Positions 24,777 to 34,563 are shown, counted from the first letter of the stretch. The stretch: 64,000 bases of DNA from Thalassospira sp. HF15 (GCF_011806525.1 NZ_JAAVKI010000001.1:124001-188000), one strand, 5' to 3'. Notes: a model not told the origin generated them from the sequence alone. Made by a program: numbers and translations.

Positions 24777-26249
24777 ATGCAGGTTACTGAAACCAAAAAC
24801 GAAGGCCTGGCGCGCGAGTTCAAAGTCGTCGTGCCCGCCGCACACATCGAAGAAAAAGTCGTCGCCAAGCTTGACGAAATCAAGGATCAGGTTCGCCTGC
24901 CGGGCTTCCGTCCGGGCAAAATCCCGGCAAAACTCCTGCGCCAGCGTTATGGCCAGGCTGTCATGGGTGAAGTCCTTGAAACCGCTGTGAACGAAAACAC
25001 CGGCAAGGTTCTGAACGACAATGACCTGCGTCCGGCCGTTCAGCCGAAAATCGAAGTCACCAAATTCGACGAAGGCGGTGATCTGGAATTCGATATTGCT
25101 GTCGAAATCATTCCGGCCATCGAAGCGATGGACTTCAAAAAGCTGAAGCTGACCCGCGAAGTTGTTGAACTTGACGACAGCAAGGTGAACGAAACCCTCG
25201 AGCGCATCGCAAGCGCACAGGGCAGCACCGAGCCGCTCAAGCGCAAACGCAAGTCCAAAGCTGGTGACGTTGTTGTCATCGACTTCCTGGGCAAAATCGA
25301 CGGTGAAGCATTCGAAGGCGGCAAAGCCGAAGATTACGAGCTTGAACTCGGTTCCGGTTCCTTCATCGAAGGTTTCGAAGATCAGCTGACCGGTGTGAAC
25401 GCTGGTGACGAAATCGTCGTCAAAGTCAAATTCCCGGACGAATACGGTGCAGCAGAACTGGCAGGCAAAGACGCCGAGTTCGACGTAACCGTCAAGGAAA
25501 TCAAGGAAAAGAAACCGGCAGAGCTGGATGACGAACTGGCCAAGAAACTCGGTCAGGACAGCCTTGATGCCCTTAAGGACGCGATCCGCAAGGACTTTGG
25601 CCGCGAATACGAATCGGTTTCGCGTCAGAAAATGAAACGTCAGCTGCTTGATGCGCTGGCTGAAAACCACAGCTTCGAACTGCCGGCATCCCTGGTAGAC
25701 AACGAGCTGGAAGGCATCATCGGCCAGATCAAACAGGCCCGTGAAGCTGGTCAGGAAGACGACGAAACCAAAGGCAAGTCCGAAGAGGAACTGACCGACG
25801 AGTTCCGCGAAATCGCAGAACGTCGTGTTCTTCTGGGGCTCCTCCTTGCCGAAGTCGGCCGTGAGAACGACATCCAGGTCTCTCAGGAAGACATCAACAA
25901 GGTCCTCGTTGCCGAAGCCCAGAAATATCCGGGTCAGGAACAGCAGGTTATTGAATTCTATAAAAATAACCCGCAGGCCTTGCAGGCGCTTCAGGGCCCT
26001 GTATATGAAGACAAGGTCGTTGATTACATTGTCGAACTCGCGAAGGTTGAAGACAAGACCGTTACGGTCGAAGAACTTCTGAAGCCCGAAGAGGAAGACG
26101 AAGCTCCGAAGAAGAAATCGGCTGCCAAAAAGGCACCGGCGAAAAAAGCAGCAGAAAAGAAGGCTCCGGCGAAAAAAGCCCCGGCCAAGAAAACTGCAGC
26201 GAAAAAGCCGGCCGCTAAAAAAGCTGCTGACAAATCCAAAGAGAAGTAA
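24777..26249 (+). CDS. tig: Trigger factor with Lys/Ala-rich C-terminal extension
   Basis: This 490-residue ribosome-associated chaperone and prolyl isomerase has the ribosome-binding loop GFRPGKIP near residues 42-50, an FKBP-like domain (GDVVVIDFLGKIDGEAFEGGKA) and the long helical chaperone domain. The last 45 or so residues are an extension of repeated A-K-K-A-P units without other sequence, much like histone H1 tails, making it longer than the usual 430-450. It helps nascent chains fold as they leave the ribosome. It heads the conserved order tig-clpP-clpX-lon-hup. Confidence 0.96.
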   Translation: MQVTETKNEGLAREFKVVVPAAHIEEKVVAKLDEIKDQVRLPGFRPGKIPAKLLRQRYGQAVMGEVLETAVNENTGKVLNDNDLRPAVQPKIEVTKFDEGGDLEFDIAVEIIPAIEAMDFKKLKLTREVVELDDSKVNETLERIASAQGSTEPLKRKRKSKAGDVVVIDFLGKIDGEAFEGGKAEDYELELGSGSFIEGFEDQLTGVNAGDEIVVKVKFPDEYGAAELAGKDAEFDVTVKEIKEKKPAELDDELAKKLGQDSLDALKDAIRKDFGREYESVSRQKMKRQLLDALAENHSFELPASLVDNELEGIIGQIKQAREAGQEDDETKGKSEEELTDEFREIAERRVLLGLLLAEVGRENDIQVSQEDINKVLVAEAQKYPGQEQQVIEFYKNNPQALQALQGPVYEDKVVDYIVELAKVEDKTVTVEELLKPEEEDEAPKKKSAAKKAPAKKAAEKKAPAKKAPAKKTAAKKPAAKKAADKSKEK

Positions 26250-26293
26250 TCCGACCGGACACGGTTTAGGATCATGCAGGGAGATTGCAGTTG

Positions 26294-26923
26294 ATGATTG
26301 AAGAACAGATGAATTCGCTTGTGCCGATGGTCGTTGAACAGACCAGCCGTGGCGAGCGTGCCTATGACATCTTTTCGCGGCTGCTCAAGGAGCGTATCGT
26401 TTTCATCAACGGTCAGGTCCATGACGGCATGTCGTCACTGATCTGTGCTCAGCTTCTGCACCTCGAATCGGAAAATCCGGACAAGGACATTTCGCTTTAC
26501 ATCAACTCACCGGGCGGTGTTGTGACCTCGGGTCTCGCCATCTATGACACCATGCAGTACATCCGTTGCGATGTCTCCACGGTGTGCATGGGGCAGGCGG
26601 CATCCATGGGCTCGCTGCTTCTGATGGCCGGTGCAAAGGGCAAGCGTTACTGCCTGCCGAATGCACGTGTCATGATCCACCAGCCGTCCGGCGGCTTCCA
26701 GGGTCAGGCATCGGACATCGAAATTCATGCCCGTGAAATTCTGGCTCTGCGTCAGCGTCTCAACGAGATCTATGTCGAACATACCGGCCGTGATCTCAAG
26801 ACCGTCGAAGACGCAATGGAACGTGATAACTTCCTCACCCCTGATCAGGCCAAGGAATTTGGCCTGATTGACGAGGTCGTCACATCGCGTCCGAAGTCGG
26901 AAAGTGATGAAAAGAAAGACTGA
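26294..26923 (+). CDS. clpP: ATP-dependent Clp protease proteolytic subunit
   Basis: This 209-residue serine peptidase has the full catalytic triad: Ser in [14 protein letters not shown], His in [10 protein letters not shown] and Asp in the following helical region ([13 protein letters not shown]). It forms tetradecameric barrels fed by ClpX, encoded next. The ATG at 26294 is chosen as start with GGGAG 10 bases before it; in-frame TTG codons just upstream are less likely. A strong terminator follows, so clpX has its own promoter. Confidence 0.97.
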   Translation: MIEEQMNSLVPMVVEQTSRGERAYDIFSRLLKERIVFINGQVHDGMSSLICAQLLHLESENPDKDISLYINSPGGVVTSGLAIYDTMQYIRCDVSTVCMGQAASMGSLLLMAGAKGKRYCLPNARVMIHQPSGGFQGQASDIEIHAREILALRQRLNEIYVEHTGRDLKTVEDAMERDNFLTPDQAKEFGLIDEVVTSRPKSESDEKKD

Positions 26924-27224
26924 TCACCGAGCTGTGATTGGCAAAACGCCCCGGTGATCTGCCGGGGCGTTTTTTTATGTCTTGCTTCATGGCACTTTTA
27001 AGTCATAGACAAGTGTATGCGCTGGCTTTGGCGTGATTGTTTGGAACTTGCAGCCCACCCGAACGTTTAGGTGATTAATGCAAGGGGTTTCGCAACTACG
27101 GTGGCGATCCCATATCAAACTTAGACGCCATAAAGCCAAAAAGCGCAGATTAAACGTTGAGATCGGTATCGTTTACCGGCTAACATGGCGATAAAAGATA
27201 ACGTCAAACGTAATTGGGGTTTGT
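26924..27224. other. Intergenic region clpP-clpX
   Basis: About 300 bases holding the clpP terminator (26943-26976) and presumably the clpX promoter. No clear heat-shock or sigma-70 promoter was recognised by eye, and no gene is seen. Confidence 0.7.
26943..26976 (+). terminator. Terminator after clpP
   Basis: AAAACGCCCCGG-TGATCTG-CCGGGGCGTTTT stem followed by a T-run. Confidence 0.95.
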
Positions 27225-28490
27225 ATGAGCAAATCGAATAGCGGGGACTCCAAGAACACTCTGTACTGTTCTTTCTGCGGAAAGAGCCAGCACGAGGTTC
27301 GCAAGCTCATCGCCGGTCCAACCGTGTTCATCTGTGATGAATGCGTAGAGCTTTGCATGGACATCATCCGCGAAGAGCACAAAACACATCTCGTCAAATC
27401 GGCAGACGGGGTGCCTTCTCCGCAAGAGATTTGCAAGGTCCTTGATGACTATGTCATCGGTCAGGGCCATGCGAAGAAAGTTCTCTCGGTAGCGGTTCAC
27501 AACCATTACAAACGCCTGCACCATTCCAGCAAGAATGAAGACATCGAGCTGGCGAAATCAAACATCATGCTGGTCGGTCCGACCGGTTGCGGTAAAACGC
27601 TTCTGGCCCAGACCCTTGCCCGCATTCTTGATGTGCCGTTTACCATGGCAGATGCCACCACCCTGACCGAAGCCGGTTATGTGGGTGAGGATGTTGAGAA
27701 CATCATTCTCAAGCTGCTGCAGGCCGCTGACTACAATGTCGAGCGCGCCCAGCGCGGCATCGTCTATATTGACGAGGTCGACAAGATTTCGCGTAAATCC
27801 GACAATCCGTCGATCACGCGCGATGTCTCGGGCGAGGGCGTTCAGCAGGCATTGCTCAAGATCATGGAAGGTACTGTTGCTTCCGTACCGCCGCAGGGTG
27901 GCCGGAAACATCCGCAGCAGGAATTCCTGCAGGTCGACACCACCAACATTCTGTTCATCGTCGGCGGCGCGTTCGCTGGCCTGGACAAGGTGATCTCGCA
28001 GCGTGGCAAGGGCAGCGCAATCGGCTTTGGTGCTGATGTGCGGAGTGCCGATGACCGTCGCACTGGTGATGTCCTGCGTGAAGTTGAGCCGGAAGATCTT
28101 CTGAAGTTCGGTCTTATCCCGGAATTCATTGGTCGTCTGCCGGTTCTGGCAACGCTTGAAGACCTCGACAATGACGCTCTGGTTCAGATTCTGACCGAGC
28201 CGAAAAACGCACTGATCAAGCAGTATCAGCGCCTGTTCGATATGGAAGATGTCAAACTGACCTTCCAGCCGGATGCGCTCAAGGCGATTGCCGACAAGGC
28301 GATCGAACGCAAGACCGGTGCTCGTGGTCTGCGCTCGATCATGGAAGGCATCCTGCTTGAAACCATGTTCGATCTGCCGACCATGGAAAGTGTCGAGGAA
28401 ATCGTAATCAATGCCGACGTCGTTGAAGGAAAGGCAAAACCGTTGCTGATCCATGCAGAACGTCGTGAAGGTGTTGAAAATACGGCCTGA
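27225..28490 (+). CDS. clpX: ATP-dependent Clp protease ATP-binding subunit ClpX
   Basis: This 421-residue AAA+ unfoldase begins with a C4 zinc-binding domain ([14 protein letters not shown] ... [10 protein letters not shown]) for substrate and adaptor docking. Walker A is [15 protein letters not shown], Walker [11 protein letters not shown], sensor/pore segment GYVGEDVEN and the ClpP-binding IGF loop is within [10 protein letters not shown]. The C-terminal sensor 2 is [14 protein letters not shown]. It unfolds tagged proteins and feeds them to ClpP. In alphaproteobacteria ClpXP degrades cell-cycle and stress regulators. Confidence 0.97.
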   Translation: MSKSNSGDSKNTLYCSFCGKSQHEVRKLIAGPTVFICDECVELCMDIIREEHKTHLVKSADGVPSPQEICKVLDDYVIGQGHAKKVLSVAVHNHYKRLHHSSKNEDIELAKSNIMLVGPTGCGKTLLAQTLARILDVPFTMADATTLTEAGYVGEDVENIILKLLQAADYNVERAQRGIVYIDEVDKISRKSDNPSITRDVSGEGVQQALLKIMEGTVASVPPQGGRKHPQQEFLQVDTTNILFIVGGAFAGLDKVISQRGKGSAIGFGADVRSADDRRTGDVLREVEPEDLLKFGLIPEFIGRLPVLATLEDLDNDALVQILTEPKNALIKQYQRLFDMEDVKLTFQPDALKAIADKAIERKTGARGLRSIMEGILLETMFDLPTMESVEEIVINADVVEGKAKPLLIHAERREGVENTA

Positions 28491-28496
28491 ACCTAA

Positions 28497-28528
28497 TTCC
28501 CGCACCGGCATCTATTGCGGTGCGGGAA
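28497..28528 (+). terminator. Hairpin after clpX
   Basis: TTCCCGCACCG-N10-CGGTGCGGGAA, a perfect 11-bp stem without a T-run. It could weaken read-through into lon or stabilise the clpX message. Confidence 0.6.
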
Positions 28529-28630
28529 ATTCAGATTATCTAACGGATATCTAAAACATGTTCGCGTTGCTGGCGGGGCCTATGGCAGGACCGCAGTAAC
28601 GTTACGGCTCAGATTAGGGAATAGAACATA

Positions 28631-31042
28631 ATGGTCGAATTGGCGCGTGGCGAAATATACCCGGTGCTGCCGTTGCGTGACATTGTCGTGTTCCCGCACA
28701 TGATTGTTCCGCTGTTTGTCGGACGTGAAAAATCGGTGCGTGCGCTCGAAGATGTGATGCGCGAAGACAAGCAAATCCTGCTTGTCACCCAGAAAGACGC
28801 CGGTCTTGATGACCCGGCTGTCGAAGATCTCTATGAAATTGGTACAGTCGCGACTGTTTTGCAGCTTCTCAAGCTGCCGGACGGAACCGTCAAGGTATTG
28901 GTTGAAGGCGGGAAACGGGCCGAAATTACAGGCTACGTTGATAACCCGGAATTCTTCCAGGCCTATGGTTCGGTGCGTGAAGACAGCGAAGAAGATGACA
29001 GCGAACTCGAAGCGCTGGCGCGTTCTGTTGTCACGCAGTTCGAACAGTACATCAAACTGAACAAGAAAATACCGCCTGAAGTTCTGGTTTCGGTCAATCA
29101 GATCGAAGAACCGGCCAAGCTTGCCGACACGGTGGCATCCCACCTGTCGCTCAAGATTTCCGAAAAGCAGGAGCTTCTGGAAACCAAGCTTGTCGGTGAC
29201 CGTCTGGAACGTATTTTCGGCTTCATGGAATCCGAAATTGGCGTGTTGCAGGTTGAAAAGAAAATCCGCAACCGCGTCAAACGCCAGATGGAGAAAACCC
29301 AGCGCGAGTACTATCTGAATGAGCAGCTCAAAGCCATTCAGAAGGAACTGGGCGAGGGCGAAGATGGCAAGGATGAAGCTTCTGAAATCGAAGAGAAGCT
29401 CAACAAGGCCAAAATGTCCAAGGAAGCCAAGGAAAAGGCACAGGCAGAACTCAAGAAGCTGCGCAATATGAGCCCGATGTCGGCGGAAGCCACCGTGGTG
29501 CGCAACTATCTTGACTGGATGGTGTCCATTCCGTGGAACAAGCGTTCGCGTGTATCGCACGACCTGAAGAAGGCCAAAAAGGTTCTTGATAAAGAGCATT
29601 ACGGTCTGGAAAAGGTCAAGGAACGCATCCTTGAATATCTTGCGGTTCAGGCGCGTACCAAAAAGGTCAAAGGCCCGATCCTTTGCCTTGTTGGTCCTCC
29701 CGGTGTTGGTAAAACCTCGCTTGGTAAATCCATGGCCAATGCGACCGGGCGTAGCTTTGTGCGCATGTCACTTGGTGGCGTGCGTGATGAATCCGAAATT
29801 CGCGGTCACCGCCGGACCTATATCGGGTCCATGCCGGGCAAGATTGTCCAGGGCATGAAAAAGGCGAAATATTCCAACCCGCTGTTCCTTCTCGACGAGA
29901 TTGAAAAGATGGGTTCGGACTTCCGTGGTGATCCGGCCTCGGCCCTGCTTGAGGTATTGGATCCAGAACAGAATTCTACCTTTAACGATCACTATCTTGA
30001 AGTCGATTACGATCTTTCGGATGTGATGTTCGTGACCACGGCCAACTCGCTTCGCATGCAGCAGCCGCTGCTTGACCGTATGGAGATCATCCGTATTTCC
30101 GGTTACACCGAAGACGAGAAAGTCGAGATCGCCAAACGTCACCTCATTCCCAAGCAGGTCAAGGATAACGGCCTGAAGAAAGGGGAATGGAGCATCTCGG
30201 ATGACGCGCTTCGTGATCTGATCCGTTATTACACCCGCGAAGCCGGTGTGCGTAACCTTGAACGCGAACTGGCAAAGCTGGCCCGTAAGGCGACCAAGCG
30301 TATCATGCTTGAAAACCTGAAAACGGTGCGTGTTACCCCGCGGACCCTTGGCAAATATGCCGGTATCCGCAAGTTCCGCTATGGCGAGACTGAGGGTGAA
30401 GACCAGGTCGGTGTTGTGACCGGTCTTGCCTATACCGAGTTTGGTGGCGATCTTCTGCAGATCGAATCAGTCACCGTGCCGGGTAAGGGCAACATGAAAA
30501 CCACCGGTAAGCTCGGTGAAGTCATGACGGAATCGATCCAGGCGGCGACCTCGTTTGTGCGCTCGCGTGCGACCGAATTCGGGATCAAACCGACCCTGTT
30601 CCAGAAACGTGATATCCACGTTCACGTACCAGAAGGCGCTACCCCGAAAGACGGCCCGTCGGCCGGTGTGGGTATGGTGACCTCGGTGGTTTCGGTTCTG
30701 ACCGGCAACCCGGTGCGCAAGGACGTCGCGATGACGGGTGAAGTTACCCTGCGTGGTCGTGTTCTTGCGATTGGCGGTTTGAAAGAAAAACTCCTCGCGG
30801 CCCTTCGTGGCGGTGTCAAAACCGTTCTGATCCCGCAGGAAAATGAAAAGGATCTCGAAGAGATTCCGGACAATGTCAAACGCGGCATGGAGATCATTCC
30901 GGTGTCCCATGTTGACGAGGTTCTGAGCCACGCATTGGTCAATCCGCTTGTTCCGATCGAGTGGGAAGAAGGGGTTGATGATGTTGCGGTCAAATCCAAC
31001 GACGGCGAAGAATCGGATATCGGCGGTGTGACGACTCACTAG
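28631..31042 (+). CDS. lon: ATP-dependent protease Lon
   Basis: This 803-residue LonA protease has an N-terminal substrate domain with coiled coil, an AAA+ module (Walker A GPPGVGKTSLGKSMA, Walker B LFLLDEIEKM) and a C-terminal serine-lysine protease domain with catalytic Ser in KDGPSAGVGM and Lys in LKEKLLAA. It degrades misfolded and regulatory proteins in the cytoplasm. The position between clpX and hup is the conserved proteobacterial order. A terminator follows at 31067. Confidence 0.97.
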   Translation: MVELARGEIYPVLPLRDIVVFPHMIVPLFVGREKSVRALEDVMREDKQILLVTQKDAGLDDPAVEDLYEIGTVATVLQLLKLPDGTVKVLVEGGKRAEITGYVDNPEFFQAYGSVREDSEEDDSELEALARSVVTQFEQYIKLNKKIPPEVLVSVNQIEEPAKLADTVASHLSLKISEKQELLETKLVGDRLERIFGFMESEIGVLQVEKKIRNRVKRQMEKTQREYYLNEQLKAIQKELGEGEDGKDEASEIEEKLNKAKMSKEAKEKAQAELKKLRNMSPMSAEATVVRNYLDWMVSIPWNKRSRVSHDLKKAKKVLDKEHYGLEKVKERILEYLAVQARTKKVKGPILCLVGPPGVGKTSLGKSMANATGRSFVRMSLGGVRDESEIRGHRRTYIGSMPGKIVQGMKKAKYSNPLFLLDEIEKMGSDFRGDPASALLEVLDPEQNSTFNDHYLEVDYDLSDVMFVTTANSLRMQQPLLDRMEIIRISGYTEDEKVEIAKRHLIPKQVKDNGLKKGEWSISDDALRDLIRYYTREAGVRNLERELAKLARKATKRIMLENLKTVRVTPRTLGKYAGIRKFRYGETEGEDQVGVVTGLAYTEFGGDLLQIESVTVPGKGNMKTTGKLGEVMTESIQAATSFVRSRATEFGIKPTLFQKRDIHVHVPEGATPKDGPSAGVGMVTSVVSVLTGNPVRKDVAMTGEVTLRGRVLAIGGLKEKLLAALRGGVKTVLIPQENEKDLEEIPDNVKRGMEIIPVSHVDEVLSHALVNPLVPIEWEEGVDDVAVKSNDGEESDIGGVTTH

Positions 31043-31066
31043 GGTTTGTCATAACCGGCAGAAAAC

Positions 31067-31096
31067 AAGGGGAATGACCATGTCGTTCCCCTTTTT
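31067..31096 (+). terminator. Terminator after lon
   Basis: Stem AAGGGGAATGAC/GTCGTTCCCCTT with one G-T wobble and a CAT loop, followed by T-rich sequence. Confidence 0.88.
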
Positions 31097-31305
31097 CTGT
31101 GGATAACTTTGCCCAAGAATCGATGCAGGAACATGTCGGGATTGGTGTAAAGCGCAAAAAATCGAAAAAAACGTCAAAAACCGCAGAAAACTGCGTCTCT
31201 CGCATTGACGAGGAGTTGGCGACCTGCTTACACTGCCCATGCAACAGGTTTGGGGCAAACCAAATTTCCTCATAACTCCGAACGTCCAAACAAGGGGGCC
31301 AGGAA

Positions 31306-31578
31306 GTGAATAAAAACGATCTCGTTGGAAGTGTAGCTGCTAAAGCTGATCTGTCCAAAGCTGACGCTGCAAAAGCGGTTGACGCTGTTTTCGATTCCAT
31401 CACCGATTCTCTTAAATCCGGCGACGAAGTTCGTCTGGTTGGTTTCGGTACCTTCGCTGTCGCTGCTCGCGCTGCTTCAAAAGGTCGCAACCCGCGCACC
31501 GGTGAAGAAATCGACATTCCGGCATCGAAACAGCCGAAGTTCAAGGCTGGTAAAGGCCTGAAGGACGCTGTCAACTAA
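31306..31578 (+). CDS. hup: HU family DNA-binding protein
   Basis: This 90-residue nucleoid protein starts [29 protein letters not shown] and has the DNA-binding beta-arm with the family signature [30 protein letters not shown], including the intercalating Pro region. It works as a dimer that bends DNA. The start codon is GTG at 31306, with GGGGG and AGGA before it. A strong terminator follows, whose 3' arm overlaps the -35 of the first tRNA-Val promoter. Confidence 0.96.
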   Translation: MNKNDLVGSVAAKADLSKADAAKAVDAVFDSITDSLKSGDEVRLVGFGTFAVAARAASKGRNPRTGEEIDIPASKQPKFKAGKGLKDAVN

Positions 31579-31600
31579 GGTTGACGCAGTTCTGCGAAAA

Positions 31601-31635
31601 AATGCCGGTGACTCACGTCACCGGCATTGCTTTTT
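31601..31635 (+). terminator. Terminator after hup
   Basis: AATGCCGGTGAC-TCAC-GTCACCGGCATT, 12-bp perfect stem, then GCTTTTT. Confidence 0.93.
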
Positions 31636-31654
31636 GGAAAATCCATGCTATGTT
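31627..31654 (+). promoter_or_regulatory. Promoter of tRNA-Val copy 1
   Basis: TTGCTT and TATGTT separated by 16 bases, with a GC-rich discriminator after it as in stable RNA promoters. Confidence 0.6.
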
Positions 31655-31690
31655 CCGCTCCGCTTCGGAGCAATAGCTCCCAAAAGCAAA

Positions 31691-31767
31691 GGGTGATTAG
31701 CTCAGCTGGTTAGAGCATCTCGTTTACACCGAGAGGGTCGGGAGTTCGAATCTCTCATCACCCACCA
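31691..31767 (+). tRNA. tRNA-Val (anticodon UAC), copy 1
   Basis: 77 bases with encoded CCA. Acceptor GGGTGAT/ATCACCC, anticodon stem TCTCG/CGAGA, loop TTTACAC giving TAC, T arm GGGAG-TTCGAAT-CTCTC. It is followed by its own terminator. Confidence 0.96.
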
Positions 31768-31771
31768 TGAC

Positions 31772-31799
31772 AAAGGCAGCCCTAAAGGCTGCCTTTTTT
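31772..31799 (+). terminator. Terminator of tRNA-Val copy 1
   Basis: AAAGGCAGCC-CTAAA-GGCTGCCTTT followed by T residues; present also after copy 2. Confidence 0.93.
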
Positions 31800-31967
31800 G
31801 TTTTTCTGCACGCCACAAAACATCGCACTTTTGTGCCGCGTTTTGACAGCGCTGATTTGGTGCCGAAAAATGGCTAAAAATCAGGCCTTAATAACGGGTT
31901 TTGGTTGACCATCGACCAAGGATAATCCGCCTTGAAATAGAAGTTACATTTTTATGCAAAGTGGGCA

Positions 31968-31995
31968 TTGCTTTTTGGGAAAACCATGGTAAGTT
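31968..31995 (+). promoter_or_regulatory. Promoter of tRNA-Val copy 2
   Basis: TTGCTT and TAAGTT with 16 bases between them; weaker -10 than in copy 1. Confidence 0.55.
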
Positions 31996-32030
31996 CCGCC
32001 CGCTTCCGCAGAACAGCGCGGTTTGCGAAA

Positions 32031-32107
32031 GGGTGATTAGCTCAGCTGGTTAGAGCATCTCGTTTACACCGAGAGGGTCGGGAGTTCGAATCTCTCATCA
32101 CCCACCA
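32031..32107 (+). tRNA. tRNA-Val (anticodon UAC), copy 2
   Basis: Identical in all 77 bases to the copy at 31691, including the encoded CCA. Confidence 0.96.
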
Positions 32108-32111
32108 TGAT

Positions 32112-32137
32112 AAAGGCAGCCCTAAAGGCTGCCTTTT
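32112..32137 (+). terminator. Terminator of tRNA-Val copy 2
   Basis: Same stem-loop as in copy 1, followed by six T. Confidence 0.93.
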
Positions 32138-32354
32138 TTCGTTTCCGGTTCCAGCCCCCTTTAAACCCTCTGTCATCCTCAGTTCGGCTTGCCGTTGTGT
32201 GATGTCTGCAGGCTCCTTCGCGTGGCTTTCTGTGTGATTACGGTTCCCATAACTCTCGACAGGGGCCTAGGCATATAAGCGCCTGTAAAAGTTGACGCTT
32301 GGTCGGTAGACAGGCACTCTTGATCTCTCGGTCAAAAGAATCGGAACCTTCAAG

Positions 32355-33038
32355 ATGAACAGCAATCCGACCCGTAATCCTACCAGTGCCGATTGCGCCA
32401 GCAGCGACGTTGGCTCTCAGGCGCAAATGATGCAGGCATGGGGATTAATACTGCGACGGGTGCTGCTGGTTCTGTGCGTACCGTTGATGCTGACCGGCTG
32501 TTATCTGCCAGAGGCCTTCACCATCGATATTTCCATGCAGCGCAATGGCGATTATCGCCTCAGCTACCGTGGATTGCTTGTCCAGCCGAACATCACCGAA
32601 GGGCTGCTCAACAACTCTCTGGATCCAGAATCCGAGCAGGAAAAGGTCGCCAAGGTTCTGGCCGATCTCAAGCGCGATTCGTCGGTCCGGCAACTGACAT
32701 ATAGCGGGCGTGGGGTGTTTAACATCGTCTACGAAAAGCGCGGCAACATCATGCGCGAAAAAAGCTTCGTCTTTGTGCGCCGGCAATCACGCATACTGGA
32801 AATGTTCTTCCATTCAGAGCGAAACACCGTTGAAATTCGCGGCGGCTTTGTTCCTGATCAGTATCAGGACCGTCTGACCGCCTTGGGTTACCAAATGACC
32901 GGCAAGATCGAGTTGCGCACGACCGCAGGTGTGCGCAGCCACAACGCTGCAGAGTTCCGTGAGGTCAGTGGTCAAAACCGGCTGCGCTGGGAAATCAAAT
33001 CGATTGCCGACCCTGTACCAAACGTCATTCTGGGCTAG
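32355..33038 (+). CDS. Predicted lipoprotein of unknown function
   Basis: This 227-residue protein has a hydrophobic segment ending in a lipobox (LLVLCVPLMLTGC) and a mature part with no recognised domain, rich in beta-strand patterns and charged residues. The signal peptide is most natural if translation starts at the ATG at 32427 (MMQAWGLILRRV) rather than 32355, but the longer frame cannot be excluded. It stands alone between tRNA-Val and fliG. No function can be assigned. Confidence 0.75.
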   Translation: MNSNPTRNPTSADCASSDVGSQAQMMQAWGLILRRVLLVLCVPLMLTGCYLPEAFTIDISMQRNGDYRLSYRGLLVQPNITEGLLNNSLDPESEQEKVAKVLADLKRDSSVRQLTYSGRGVFNIVYEKRGNIMREKSFVFVRRQSRILEMFFHSERNTVEIRGGFVPDQYQDRLTALGYQMTGKIELRTTAGVRSHNAAEFREVSGQNRLRWEIKSIADPVPNVILG

Positions 33039-33099
33039 GGCAGGGCGTGTTTCCCAGGTGTTTTGCACCGGCACTGTGAAGATGACAGAGATAACAAAA

Positions 33100-33125
33100 A
33101 AAGGGACTGCATCGGCTGTCCCTTT
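33100..33125 (-). terminator. Terminator after fliG
   Basis: AAAGGGAC-N10-GTCCCTTT stem; leftward it is followed by TTTTTTGTTAT, so it mainly serves fliG, but may also end the lipoprotein message. Confidence 0.88.
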
Positions 33126-33154
33126 GGTGTTTGTGCGGTTGGCGTCTGGAAGGT

Positions 33155-34174
33155 CTAGAAGACCATTTCGTCTTCGGCACCACCTTCGGAAATAACGATC
33201 TGACCCTGTGCGGCCAATTCCTTGGCCAGCTGGACGATCATCATTTGCGACTCTTCGACATCCGACAGGCGGACCGGGCCAAGCGCGTCCATATCCTCTT
33301 TCATCATCTTGCCGGCACGTTCGGACATGTTCTTGAAGAACAGGTCGCGCATCTGATCGGTCGAACCTTTGAGGGCCAGGGCAAGCTTGTCCTTTTCGAC
33401 CTGACGCAGCAGCGTCTGAACGCCGTTGTTGTCGAGGCGTGCCAAGTCTTCGAAGGTGAACATGAGGGCCTTGATCTTTTCGGCCGAATCACGGTTGCGT
33501 TCTTCAAGCGCAGTAAGGAACCTGTCCTGACTTTGGCGGTCCAGGCTGTTGAAGATATCCGCCATCAGTTCGTGGTTGTCGCCACGCGAACCACGCGCAA
33601 GGTTGGACATGAACTCGGTACGCAGGGTCTTTTCGATGTTATCAAGCACTTCTTTCTGAACGGCTTCCATGCGCAACATACGCATGATGACTTCCATCGA
33701 GAAGTTTTCCGGCAAAAGCGACAAAACAGACGCAGAATGTGCAGGTTTGAGTTTTGAAAGAACCACACCCACGGTTTGCGGATATTCGTTTTTCAGATAG
33801 TTCGCGAGAACCGCTTCGTTCACGTTATTGAGTTTGTCCCACATGGTACGACCCGCAGGGCCGCGGATCTCTTCCATGATGCCGTTGACGCGGTCTTCGG
33901 ACAGAACCTTTGAAAGCAGGCGTTCGGTGGTATCGAACGAGCCCACCAGCGACCCGGTCGAGGACAGCTGATCTGCGAATTCGACAAAAAGGCGCTCAAC
34001 GATGTTGGAGTTGATCGTGCCAAGGCTCGACATGGTCTGGGAAATCTCTTTGATTTCCTCATCATCCATCATGCTGAACATCTTGGTTGCGTGCTCTTCC
34101 CCAAGAGCAAGCATGAGAATCGCTGCCTTTTCAGGTCCGGCAAGTGATCTGTATTCTTCTTTAACGCGCCCCAC
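33155..34174 (-). CDS. fliG: Flagellar motor switch protein FliG
   Basis: This 339-residue protein of the flagellar C ring has the three FliG domains: FliF-binding N domain ([31 protein letters not shown]), middle domain with the FliM-binding EYPQ motif ([28 protein letters not shown]), and C-terminal motor domain with charged residues for MotA ([33 protein letters not shown]). The start codon is GTG, with GGAGAAG upstream. No other flagellar gene lies nearby, which is unusual because fliG normally sits between fliF and fliH. Confidence 0.95.
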   Translation of the reverse strand: MGRVKEEYRSLAGPEKAAILMLALGEEHATKMFSMMDDEEIKEISQTMSSLGTINSNIVERLFVEFADQLSSTGSLVGSFDTTERLLSKVLSEDRVNGIMEEIRGPAGRTMWDKLNNVNEAVLANYLKNEYPQTVGVVLSKLKPAHSASVLSLLPENFSMEVIMRMLRMEAVQKEVLDNIEKTLRTEFMSNLARGSRGDNHELMADIFNSLDRQSQDRFLTALEERNRDSAEKIKALMFTFEDLARLDNNGVQTLLRQVEKDKLALALKGSTDQMRDLFFKNMSERAGKMMKEDMDALGPVRLSDVEESQMMIVQLAKELAAQGQIVISEGGAEDEMVF

Positions 34175-34486
34175 GGGTGGTCTTCTCCGTCATAATGACT
34201 CTGGTCGTTAGTGGAACCTGACTCCCGACCCTGCCTCTATCGCACCGTAAGATAGGGGTTATTTGTCAACAATTCTATAAAAGCCGACACCCCTTTGCAA
34301 AGCCCCATCAGTATAAAGCGGCCTAAATGTACAGAATTGATTAATGCGGTACAAATCCGGGGCCAAAATGCCCCACAGCGGGCGATGTTTGCAGACACAA
34401 TTGTCGAATGGGTTGAAAACGTTGCTAGCTGCTTGACTTGGTTTGGGGTGTGGTCTAACAAAGGCGCGCCGATTGATGGTCATTTT
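34175..34486. other. Intergenic region upstream of fliG and tRNA-Asp
   Basis: About 310 bases without a credible gene. It holds the presumed leftward fliG promoter, not recognised by eye, and the rightward tRNA-Asp promoter at 34433-34461. Confidence 0.7.
34433..34461 (+). promoter_or_regulatory. Sigma-70 promoter of tRNA-Asp
   Basis: TTGACT and TAACAA separated by 17 bases, 25 bases before the tRNA. Confidence 0.7.

Positions 34487-34563
<77 letters not shown>

Larger units (their letters stand above)
31622..31799 (+). repeat. Tandem duplication unit 1 (tRNA-Val with promoter and terminator)
   Basis: The block from the promoter through the tRNA and its terminator recurs 340 bases downstream (31963-32137). 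The tRNA is identical, the terminator identical and the promoter region similar (shared GGCATTGCTTTTTGG). The copied segment begins inside the hup terminator. Confidence 0.85.
31963..32137 (+). repeat. Tandem duplication unit 2 (tRNA-Val with promoter and terminator)
   Basis: Second copy of the unit at 31622-31799. The tRNA and terminator are unchanged, while the leader between promoter and tRNA has diverged. It carries the 3' end of the hup terminator without the 5' arm, which gives the direction of the copying. Confidence 0.85.
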
